A stretch of 64,000 nucleotides of DNA from Chloroflexota bacterium (GTDB lineage: Bacteria; Chloroflexota; Anaerolineae; Anaerolineales; Anaerolineaceae), in NCBI GenBank assembly GCA_029548365.1, contig JAKPNN010000029.1, forward strand, positions 47,779 to 111,778, read 5' to 3'. Positions 1 through 7,568 of this stretch are shown one piece after another; within the stretch, counting starts at the first letter, position 1, and each line of letters begins with the position of its first letter. A program made the translations under genes and the position numbers. The notes beneath the pieces were generated by a model, which was not told the DNA's origin, did no database searches, and saw only the letters and a list, made by a program, of their open reading frames with translations.

Positions 1-1
1 C

Positions 2-1294
2 GACCGCCAGATGCCCGACGCCTATGAAACCCACCTGCGCGAAATTTTTCCTGATGAGCACCCGGGCGCATTTACTTATTTTGATGATATCGGTCAATGG
101 GTATGGACCACTTTCCACAGCAACCAGTGGGACCTCAATTATGCCAACCCGGAAGTTTTCAACCAGGTGTCCAATGAGATGCTCTTTTTAGCCAACCAGG
201 GGGTGGAAGTTTTACGCCTGGATGCAGTGGCCTTCATCTGGAAAGAGCTGGGGACCGCCTGCGAAAACCTGCCTGAAGCACACATGCTGATCCAGGCATT
301 CAATGCCATTGCCAGGATCGCCGCGCCCGCCCTGCTCTTTAAATCTGAAGCGATTGTGCACCCTGATGAAGTGGCTAAATATATTCATTCTGAGGAATGC
401 CAGCTATCCTACAACCCCCTGTTGATGGCGCTGCTGTGGAACAGCCTGGCCACCCGTGAGGTGGCTCTTCTGCATTACTCGATGTCTAACCGGTTTGCGC
501 TTCCACCGGGATGCGCGTGGGTCAACTATGTGCGCTGCCACGATGACATCGGCTGGACTTTTTCCGATGAAGACGCCAACGCTTTGGGCATCCATGCCTT
601 TGACCACCGCCAATTTCTAAACGCATTTTTCACCGGTGTCTTTGAGGGCAGCTTTGGGCGCGGTTTGCTCTTCCAGGAAAACCCAATAACTCGCGACGCC
701 CGCATCTCCGGTACCTGCGCCTCGCTGGCTGGCTTAGAAAAAGCCATCACCGAGGAGACCGGGGTTGAGGTAGATATCGCTATTCGCCGGATTTTGCTGA
801 TCCACAATGTGATCCTTTCCATTGGTGGGATACCGCTGATCTACCTGGGAGATGAGGTGGGAACCCTCAACGATTACTCTTATCGCCAGAACCCGGCTAA
901 AGCCGATGATAGCCGCTGGGTGCACCGCCCGGAAGCTGACCCGGAACTTTATGCCCTCAGCACTGATGAGAGCACGATCCCCGGGAAAATATTTCACGGT
1001 TTACAAAACCTGATTGAGCTCAGGAAATCAACCCCCATAATTCAGCAGGGGCTGCCTGAGTTTATCGATTCAGGCAACCCGCACGTGTTTGCCTATCGCC
1101 ATGCGGGGAAAGAAGCGAATATTTTGTTCCTGAATAACTTCAGCGATCAACCCCAGACCGTACCAAACAATGTGCTGCGGCTGTGCAACCTGGTGTTCCC
1201 CCTGGTGGACATGGTCAGCGGCACCGTGATAAAAGACGAAACCGTTCTATCCCTGGCGCCCTGTCAATACCTGTGGTTGCAGTCAGAATCATAG
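2..1294 (+). CDS. Amylosucrase-like GH13 glycoside hydrolase, 5'-truncated by window edge
   Basis: The reading frame is open to the left edge (codons for D-R-Q precede the first ATG at 11), so the gene begins outside the window and about 430 C-terminal residues are visible, against roughly 650 for whole amylosucrases. GH13 catalytic landmarks are present: the nucleophile Asp in LRLDAVAFIWK (codon at 221), the acid/base Glu in FKSEAIVHPD (codon at 347) and the His-Asp pair in RCHDDIGW (539-544). The spacing and the PDAYE/IFPDEHPGAF block fit amylosucrase (sucrose to alpha-glucan plus fructose) better than plain alpha-amylase, but substrate is inferred. A C-terminal beta domain ends the protein. 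It converges on the pseudokinase gene with about 50 bases between the stop codons and no clear terminator. Confidence 0.85.
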   Translation, partial: DRQMPDAYETHLREIFPDEHPGAFTYFDDIGQWVWTTFHSNQWDLNYANPEVFNQVSNEMLFLANQGVEVLRLDAVAFIWKELGTACENLPEAHMLIQAFNAIARIAAPALLFKSEAIVHPDEVAKYIHSEECQLSYNPLLMALLWNSLATREVALLHYSMSNRFALPPGCAWVNYVRCHDDIGWTFSDEDANALGIHAFDHRQFLNAFFTGVFEGSFGRGLLFQENPITRDARISGTCASLAGLEKAITEETGVEVDIAIRRILLIHNVILSIGGIPLIYLGDEVGTLNDYSYRQNPAKADDSRWVHRPEADPELYALSTDESTIPGKIFHGLQNLIELRKSTPIIQQGLPEFIDSGNPHVFAYRHAGKEANILFLNNFSDQPQTVPNNVLRLCNLVFPLVDMVSGTVIKDETVLSLAPCQYLWLQSES

Positions 1295-1343
1295 GCGGGA
1301 TAGGAAATTGAACCCTTTGATGTTTATTGTCTCTTAAACCCAA

Positions 1344-3425
1344 TCAGGGGGACCAGACCGGATCGTAGTCCGGAGCGGGGTGATCGGTCAATTGGATCAA
1401 GTTGGCGCTGGGAAAAGACATGATATAAATATCTTCAAGGACGTTAAAATACCAGTAGTCAAATGCCAGCCAGTAACCGTCCGGCGACACATCCACATGA
1501 TCCATCAGGGGAATGTAATCCAGTTTTATCATGGGGATGATTTTGTTTTCTTCAGCCTGACCAATATCTTCAACCCTCATCCCGTAAATCTGCTTGGAAG
1601 CACTGCCCTCGCCAAAAGATTGACTGAAAAGAATCAGGCTGCCATCGTAATACCAAGCGGGCTTGGTGTTATCGATCCTGCCTGACCGCGTGAACTGAAT
1701 TTGATTTTCACCATTCGGATCCATCAGCCAGATCTGGTCCACACCGCGGTTGCGAACAAAAGCCAGTTGTGTTCCATCTGGCGACCAGGCAGGCGAAGAA
1801 TCGGGATAACTGCCGTCAGATAGTCTGGTGGACGTCAGCTCATTGATGTTAATTTTTGCCAGTTGTTCCCGTTTGCTGATGAGGGTGGTATAGGCAATCC
1901 ATTCGCCATCCGGTGACCAGGCCGGGTCAAAATCACCCTCTAAAGAGGGGGGTAGAGACTGCATTTCACCGCTGGCAATATCGATGATCATTAACCGGGA
2001 ACCAGGGTAGCTTGCTCGTTTTGATATGCAGGGCGACGTAAACACGATGCGTTCACCGCAGGGAGACCAATCGGGCTGGCAAGCGCCATCATCCAGGTCG
2101 GTGAGCTGGGTTGTCTCCTTGCTGGACACGTCAATCAGCCAAATTTGAGGGATACCTGAGCGCTCCGAGACATATGCCAACAATCCTGCACCTCCGCCCA
2201 TGGACGTGGGAGCGGGGGCTAAATTGGGTTCGGTTACTTCTGTTACGATGATTTCTTCACTCAGCGGGGTGACCGTCCTCACAACACCCGGCTCCGCTGT
2301 GGGCAATGGGAGCACCTCCATCTCATTTTGATGAGCCACATTGATTTGCGTCGTTGTGGGTTGCTGATCGATAATAATGAGTCCATGCAAACCCTGCGGC
2401 TTGAGGAGCGTAAAACCAAGCAAAGCCCCCAGTACAACAATGATGGCAGCAAAAAAAAACCAGCTCGGATCTTTTTTAGAAAACATTTTTTTTGATTTGA
2501 TTCGTTCAATCAACGAGAGGCCCTGTTTTTCAAATTCTCTGCGAGAAGATGTCGCCAAGGTTGATATCTGATCAAGCGGCGTCAGGCGGGTTTCTTGCTG
2601 CTTATCTGCGGAGAGGGCATCGCGGGCGGTGATCAGCGCGGCTTTCATCTCAGCAGCCGATTGCCAGCGGTCTTCACAGCGCAGGTTGAGCGCTGTTTCG
2701 ACTGCCTCCACGGTCAGGCGCGTGAGCCCGGGTTGATATCCCAGCAAAGGTGATAGTTGTGCTTTGCCCGTCGCCCGATCCTGGCTGTTTTCTGGCGGAT
2801 ACCCGGCCAGGGCCGTATACAGAGCCCCACCCAGGGAGAAGATGTCCGACCGCTGATCGAGCCCTTCCTCAGAAAAATGCTCTGGTGCGATAAATCCGTA
2901 GCTTTTCGCTTGTGTGGATGTGCTTTTGAGCTGGCTTTGCAAATAAGCATCATCAATTCCCAAATCCACCAACATGATCTCACCAAAGGGCGAGAATTTG
3001 ATGTTTTTGGGAGCAATTCCGTTATGGAGAATGGGCGGATCCTGGCTGTGCAGATAAATTAAAGCATTGCAAATGGCAATCCCAACCTGCAAGGTTTCCA
3101 TTTCAGACAACTCTCCCGCTTCAGACATCCATTGCCGCAAATCCTGCCCTTCGATGTATTCCCCCACCAGGTACAGCCCCTGACCTTCAATCAGGAAATA
3201 ATTATAAACTCTCGCCATATTGGGATGCCGGAGTGAGGCCAGGACCCTGGCGCCCCGTTGAAAGTGCTGAGCATTGTCTTCTGAGCGATAAACACGCTCC
3301 TTAACCACCACGCTGATATCCAGTTTTTCATCAACGGCGCGGTACATAACCCCGATAGCCCCCTGCCCGAGGATGTCAAGAATGCGGTAGCGACCGTGTA
3401 AGAGATAACCGTTTTTCAAGGTCAT
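1344..3425 (-). CDS. Membrane-anchored Ser/Thr-kinase-like protein (probable pseudokinase) with TolB/PD40 repeats
   Basis: 693 aa. Residues about 12-270 form a Hanks-type kinase fold: glycine loop GQGAIG (20-25), Lys42 in VVVKER, DLG (154-156, for DFG) and APE (180-182). The catalytic loop reads HNGIAPKN (134-141) where active kinases have HRDLKPxN, so the catalytic Asp is Gly136 and the Lys is Ala138; the protein is probably unable to phosphorylate. A single membrane helix spans 321-341. The outer part (about 415-693) holds at least four PD40/TolB-like beta-propeller blades, each with a WSPDG-type turn (AWSPDGEWIAY, AWSPDGTQLAF, VSPDGYWLAF). By analogy the inner kinase-like domain may signal or scaffold in response to something bound outside; this is inference. 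The gene is transcribed alone. Confidence 0.9.
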   Translation of the reverse strand: MTLKNGYLLHGRYRILDILGQGAIGVMYRAVDEKLDISVVVKERVYRSEDNAQHFQRGARVLASLRHPNMARVYNYFLIEGQGLYLVGEYIEGQDLRQWMSEAGELSEMETLQVGIAICNALIYLHSQDPPILHNGIAPKNIKFSPFGEIMLVDLGIDDAYLQSQLKSTSTQAKSYGFIAPEHFSEEGLDQRSDIFSLGGALYTALAGYPPENSQDRATGKAQLSPLLGYQPGLTRLTVEAVETALNLRCEDRWQSAAEMKAALITARDALSADKQQETRLTPLDQISTLATSSRREFEKQGLSLIERIKSKKMFSKKDPSWFFFAAIIVVLGALLGFTLLKPQGLHGLIIIDQQPTTTQINVAHQNEMEVLPLPTAEPGVVRTVTPLSEEIIVTEVTEPNLAPAPTSMGGGAGLLAYVSERSGIPQIWLIDVSSKETTQLTDLDDGACQPDWSPCGERIVFTSPCISKRASYPGSRLMIIDIASGEMQSLPPSLEGDFDPAWSPDGEWIAYTTLISKREQLAKININELTSTRLSDGSYPDSSPAWSPDGTQLAFVRNRGVDQIWLMDPNGENQIQFTRSGRIDNTKPAWYYDGSLILFSQSFGEGSASKQIYGMRVEDIGQAEENKIIPMIKLDYIPLMDHVDVSPDGYWLAFDYWYFNVLEDIYIMSFPSANLIQLTDHPAPDYDPVWSP

Positions 3426-3504
3426 TGCACTAAAAAATCATCTGATCGCATCGAAAGAATCGATATGTATCATTATACAGTTAATTCTAAACGATAAAAT
3501 ACGC

Positions 3505-3510
3505 TATAAT
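3505..3510 (+). promoter_or_regulatory. -10 box for the 3536 gene
   Basis: A perfect TATAAT lies 25 bases before the ATG at 3536. No good -35 is visible at 17 bases. It makes the upstream TTG at 3515, which would fall at or before the transcription start, an unlikely initiation codon. Confidence 0.5.
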
Positions 3511-3535
3511 TTGTTTGGGTTTACGGAATCGGCTT

Positions 3536-4465
3536 ATGTTGAAAATTGATATTCAATCAACGGTTTTTACTGCGGTAATCATCATGGGGGTTGCCGCTAT
3601 TTTAACATTGATTTTCGGCATCAACCACCTGACCAAAGGACGCAAAATACCCTTTTTTGGAAAGCGGCAAGCCCGCATGCGACGCGGCTGGCGGTTAATC
3701 ATCATCTCGATACTGTTAATTCCCCTGGCCTGGGTAACCCTCAATTATGCTGAGCCGATGGTGTATGTGTTTATTACGCCTTCACCCACCGTCACTCAAA
3801 CGCCGACCGTCACCGTCACGCCCAGTATAACCATCACACCTTCGATTACACTGACACCCACCATCACCGACACACCCTCGATCACCAGCACGCCCAGCTT
3901 GCCCCCTGAAGTGGAAAACGAAAGTGAAGCTGAGGTTCCCCCCAACCCCGATGCTTTGTTCAGCCCGATTGTTTTCGCCCGGCGGATGAGTGAGGACTGG
4001 CAGCCGGTTGACCCGGCAGAGGAATTTGATAACCCGGTAGGTCAACTGTTTGGCACCTTCAGTTACAACAATATGGCGGTTGGCTCACAATGGAGCGCAC
4101 TCTGGTATTGGGAGGGCGAACTGGTGCACTTTCAAACCCGCCCCTGGCTCGATGGCACCGGAGGTTACGGTTATACCAACTGGGAACCCCCCGATCAACA
4201 TTGGCGACCGGGCACCTATGAAGTGCGGATCTTCGCAGGCACACAGTGGAAGGTTACAGGATATTTTACCGTTATCGGAGAAATTGTTCTCTCAACGGTT
4301 ACACCGACCCCCACACGGACGCAATCCCCCACGCCGTCTTTACCGCCCACATTGACCGGTACCCCCACCCGCACGCGCACCAGTACGCCCACGGTGACGC
4401 CCTCACAAACGCGCTGGCCGACGGCCACCAACACCTTGACACCGACGATGACACGGGGCCCCTAA
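3536..4465 (+). CDS. Thr/Pro-rich two-helix membrane protein of unknown function
   Basis: 309 aa from the ATG at 3536; a longer reading from TTG 3515 would start on top of the -10 box. Two hydrophobic segments lie at about 10-29 and 52-69, separated by a basic loop. Then follows a low-complexity Thr/Pro/Ser linker (about 80-130, TPSPTVTQTPT-like), a compact domain of about 120 residues rich in Trp, Gly and Tyr (contains WSALWYWEGE and GGYGYTNWEPP), and a second Thr/Pro tail to the C-terminus. The domain resembles a small beta-sandwich, with a possible ligand-binding or surface role, but I do not recognise the family. Similar linkers recur in lipoproteins at 42.4, 47.3, 54.2 and 56.3 kb. Confidence 0.7.
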   Translation: MLKIDIQSTVFTAVIIMGVAAILTLIFGINHLTKGRKIPFFGKRQARMRRGWRLIIISILLIPLAWVTLNYAEPMVYVFITPSPTVTQTPTVTVTPSITITPSITLTPTITDTPSITSTPSLPPEVENESEAEVPPNPDALFSPIVFARRMSEDWQPVDPAEEFDNPVGQLFGTFSYNNMAVGSQWSALWYWEGELVHFQTRPWLDGTGGYGYTNWEPPDQHWRPGTYEVRIFAGTQWKVTGYFTVIGEIVLSTVTPTPTRTQSPTPSLPPTLTGTPTRTRTSTPTVTPSQTRWPTATNTLTPTMTRGP

Positions 4466-4487
4466 CAATATTCAACATAGACGCTGT

Positions 4488-5423
4488 TTAAAAATTGGCA
4501 AAACCTTTGGTCGCACGGATCGCTTTGGAAACCTGCGCAGCTACGCTGGCATTATTCTTCAGCAATGCCAGGTTCGCGCGTAGGCTTTCGCCGCCGGTCA
4601 GTTCGCTGACGCGCTGCAGCAAGAAGGGCGTGGCTGTTGCACCGTGGATTCCGGCCGTTTCCGCCTGTGCCAGCGCGGCCTGGATGGCGTCTTCGATTTC
4701 ATCGGCAGGCATTGATACCGCTTCGGGTGGCGGTACCACCAGCAGCACTGCGCTGCGCAGGCCGGCTTTCCAGGTCGCCAGTGCAATTTGAGCCGCGGCT
4801 TCGGGGGTGTCCACGCGCTGATCGACGGTCAACCCACTGCTGCGGGTGAAGAACCCGGGAAATTCATCGGTCTGGTAGCCGATCACCGGCACCCCCCGGG
4901 TTTCAAGCACCTCGCGTGTGGCTGGCAGGTCGAGAATTGCCTTGGCGCCGGCGCATACCACCACCACGGGCGACCTGCCCAGTTGAACTAAATCGGTGGA
5001 GACATCGAAAGCCGAGCCGCGGTGAACCCCGCCGATCCCGCCGGTGGCAAATACACGGATGCCCGCCTGCACGGCTGCATACAGCGTGGCTGCGACCGTT
5101 GTGCCCCCGCTCAGCTTCCCGGCCAGAGCGATGCCGAGGTCGCGCAGGCTGATCTTGCGGGTTGTGTCCATCTCTGCCAGCGCGGTGATCTGCTCCTCGC
5201 TCAGCCCGACGTGCACTTTGCCCTCCAGCAGGGCGATGGTGGCGGGCGTGGCGCCCTGGGCACGCACCTCGGCTTCCACATCCCGGGCGAGGGCGAGGTT
5301 GTGCGGGTGGGGCAAGCCGTGGGTGATCACCGCCGATTCCAGCGCCACAACGGGCAAGCCCAGGTTGAGCGCCTGCAGCAGGCCGGGGGAGAGGACAAAA
5401 GAGGGGGGCAGGGACGTGTTCAT
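4488..5423 (-). CDS. psuG: Pseudouridine-5'-phosphate glycosidase
   Basis: 311 aa from the ATG at 5423 (a TTG codon directly precedes it). The enzyme reversibly splits pseudouridine 5'-phosphate into uracil and ribose 5-phosphate in cytosolic pseudouridine catabolism. Family landmarks: VALESAVITHGLPHP near the N-terminus (catalytic Glu), GGIGGVHRG, CAGAKAILDLPATREVLET (catalytic Lys) and the FPGFFTRSSG block. The length is typical of the family. No pseudouridine kinase (psuK) lies beside it. It is transcribed alone; the 150 bases upstream are AT-rich and lead into the restriction-modification island. Confidence 0.95.
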   Translation of the reverse strand: MNTSLPPSFVLSPGLLQALNLGLPVVALESAVITHGLPHPHNLALARDVEAEVRAQGATPATIALLEGKVHVGLSEEQITALAEMDTTRKISLRDLGIALAGKLSGGTTVAATLYAAVQAGIRVFATGGIGGVHRGSAFDVSTDLVQLGRSPVVVVCAGAKAILDLPATREVLETRGVPVIGYQTDEFPGFFTRSSGLTVDQRVDTPEAAAQIALATWKAGLRSAVLLVVPPPEAVSMPADEIEDAIQAALAQAETAGIHGATATPFLLQRVSELTGGESLRANLALLKNNASVAAQVSKAIRATKGFANF

Positions 5424-5573
5424 CAAGTGTTAATCTAGCAAAAAATGAGGTGCTGAAGCTGACAAATGCTTTTTAAAAATAACCAACCTTTTTACGAAGC
5501 TCTGTGAAAGAATACCAACTAATAGTTTGGATAAAACATTGTTTCACATAAATCAAAGAAAGCTTCCTTGGGG

Positions 5574-6077
5574 CTATTTTTGCTCTCTAACAATGTTGAA
5601 TTCAATCGCTTTTGTTAAAACATAGCCTTTATCTTTACAGTTTTCCAGCATATCGTAATTATTTTTTAGAGGATTTATTCTATTGATAGAAATGCTATCT
5701 TGATCAAGGATTTCTATTAAAATGGTAGGGATGAAAAATAAGTCAAAAGAAGTGCCATTAGGATGAACGCCAATAATCACATCACTGGTATCTGGTGACT
5801 GGCGATAAGTTTTTACATCGGAGAAATATGTTCTATCAATGCCGCCTCTACTGCCACCAGTAAATGACACTCTTTTTGTCGCTGTTTTAACCTGAGCTCT
5901 AATAAAATCATCAAAGCCATTTTTTTCTCTCACAATGATTAAATCGTAGGTTGATAATGGCAAATTGACTAATGAAACATCACCATATTTTTTCATCAGG
6001 ATTCCAACAGCAATATGCTCATGTGCAAAACCAGTCACTGCTGATTGCTTGCCTCGTATCCCACTGTTATCAGTCAT
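5574..6077 (-). CDS. Putative PD-(D/E)XK restriction endonuclease (PDDEXK_5-like)
   Basis: 167 aa, AT-rich (clearly lower GC than the flanking genes). The order Glu20 (in GFAHEHIAVGILMKKYG), Asp45 (in TYDLIIV) and Gln62-x-Lys64 (in RAQVKTATK) matches the PD-(D/E)XK nuclease core with the E-x-K variant QxK, and the whole layout (GxxxE-x-A-x2-L, SxYDLI, RxQVKTA, then a Tyr-rich strand) recalls the PDDEXK_5 group of homing-endonuclease-like nucleases. It begins 28 bases after the methyltransferase gene on the same strand, which supports a type II restriction partner. Target sequence cannot be read from the sequence. A non-restriction nuclease is the main alternative. Confidence 0.7.
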   Translation of the reverse strand: MTDNSGIRGKQSAVTGFAHEHIAVGILMKKYGDVSLVNLPLSTYDLIIVREKNGFDDFIRAQVKTATKRVSFTGGSRGGIDRTYFSDVKTYRQSPDTSDVIIGVHPNGTSFDLFFIPTILIEILDQDSISINRINPLKNNYDMLENCKDKGYVLTKAIEFNIVREQK

Positions 6078-6105
6078 ATTAACAGACCTCCAAGACTACC
6101 CTTTT

Positions 6106-7332
6106 TTATTTTTTTAGAACAATCAAGTGTTCTGTTTTCATTCGATTATCTTTTTTCCCTGTAGCAGGGTTTTCCTTATAAAAAAACATGTTTCTGGAAA
6201 TAATTGTATCGATCAACGTTATTTCATGTTTCCAACCTAGGTTAACAAAGTGTTCAATAAATATATCATCAATTGGAATTGGAACGGTCCTTATTGTCGC
6301 AGGTCCCACAAATAAAAACATCCTGTCTGTAATTCTTTCTTGAAGTTTAGACAATGTCCCTAAAACTCCAAAAAAATAACCGGTATAAATTTCTCTCATA
6401 TGTCGTTCAGTGATATTTTCTAAATACTTATAATACGAATTAGATAGGATATTAGTTGCAGGAACATTTTGGTATGGAAATTCTAGTTTACTTAATTTCC
6501 TTATTGTTTCTTCTGAATATCCCAACCAAAATAAATCCATCTTTGTTGCTCTAATATATTCTTGTGCTTGAAGGTATGGGGGAGATGTAATAAGAAAATT
6601 TATATTGTGATTAAGATCAGATTTTAAGGAATTTATTCCGCCCTTAATGACGCCATTTACATTCATTGGTCGTAAATTTTGATATTCTATTAAATTATTC
6701 TTGATTTTCAATAATTCATTTGCTATAAGTTCAAAGAATTTTATTTGCCAGATTGTCGATTTTAGATTGTTGATTCTTTTTAATGAGTATGGGGATCTGG
6801 ACAACTTCTGTCTTTTTTCATCGTTATATGAAAAATAACGGGTTGCTTTTATTAAGGGGATTAATAACAGTCTCTTTTCTTCCTCATTATTTAACGAATG
6901 ATAATAGCCCCAACTTTTGGTTAACATGTCCAAAAATACTTCGTCATGCCAATATTTGATATTTTGCCAATCGGGTAAAAATGGTTTTGAGTAAGCCATC
7001 ATATCTTTTATTAATCGTTTTTCATCTAAATCTATGGGTGGCATAATTGAGATTGGGTGGATATGGTTTAATAAAGGGTTTAAATCCCATAATTCATAAT
7101 CAAAACCATAAATTTTCGCAGTTGTCCCAACAGTACCATATCCTGCAAAAGGATCAAGCACGCTCATGCCAGCTTTTCCATACTCGGTCAGAGCGTATGC
7201 AATTACTTGTGGGATAAATTTCGCTGGATATCTGTACAGAGCAAATGTGGCATATGTGGTCGAAGGAATCTCAGGCATGAGATCTCTAAAGACAACATCC
7301 TTATGATTGTTGTTTTTGTTTGATCGTATCAT
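6106..7332 (-). CDS. Site-specific DNA methyltransferase, SPPY type
   Basis: 408 aa. SAM-binding motif I is DPFAGYGT (60-67), preceded by the YRYPAKFIP block (34-41) typical of this group of modification methylases and followed by DLNP (83-86). Motif IV is TSPPY (249-253); SPPY is most often seen in N4-cytosine enzymes. About 180 residues between the two motifs may hold the target-recognition domain (order I, TRD, IV). The gene is AT-rich and sits upstream of the candidate endonuclease, making a two-gene restriction-modification unit. Ribosome-binding AAGGA lies about 9 bases before the ATG. Low GC suggests acquisition from elsewhere. Confidence 0.9.
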   Translation of the reverse strand: MIRSNKNNNHKDVVFRDLMPEIPSTTYATFALYRYPAKFIPQVIAYALTEYGKAGMSVLDPFAGYGTVGTTAKIYGFDYELWDLNPLLNHIHPISIMPPIDLDEKRLIKDMMAYSKPFLPDWQNIKYWHDEVFLDMLTKSWGYYHSLNNEEEKRLLLIPLIKATRYFSYNDEKRQKLSRSPYSLKRINNLKSTIWQIKFFELIANELLKIKNNLIEYQNLRPMNVNGVIKGGINSLKSDLNHNINFLITSPPYLQAQEYIRATKMDLFWLGYSEETIRKLSKLEFPYQNVPATNILSNSYYKYLENITERHMREIYTGYFFGVLGTLSKLQERITDRMFLFVGPATIRTVPIPIDDIFIEHFVNLGWKHEITLIDTIISRNMFFYKENPATGKKDNRMKTEHLIVLKK

Positions 7333-7366
7333 GTTGATCCTTTTGAAGAAAGTTGTGATTACATTA

Positions 7367-7372
7367 ATTTTA
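7367..7372 (-). promoter_or_regulatory. Extended -10 promoter for the restriction-modification genes
   Basis: On the minus strand TAAAAT is preceded by TGC, giving an extended -10 (TGN-TAAAAT) about 35 bases before the methyltransferase ATG. No clear -35 is needed for this class. Confidence 0.45.
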
Positions 7373-7568
7373 GCACATGATTATTGATAAATGATTTTGA
7401 GACTATGAATATTGGATCATATGTTCAAACAGAGCAGGTAAAGTGAACCAATAATCATTGCGTTAAGGGTTTACTATAGTCGTGTGGTGGTCAGCATGGT
7501 TTATCAGTTTAACTAATTTTTGAATCAGATATCTCCATCAACCATTGAAGGTCTTGCCTGGCGCATCC

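Noticed and set aside
4216..4434. 72-codon minus-strand frame rich in Val/Gly
   Set aside because: Mirror of the Thr/Pro linker codons of the plus-strand gene.
5022..5438. Two long plus-strand frames across psuG
   Set aside because: Shadow frames in GC-rich coding DNA; psuG motifs are conclusive.
5574..7332. Toxin-antitoxin interpretation of the AT-rich pair
   Set aside because: Methylase motifs I and IV are clear, which points to restriction-modification.
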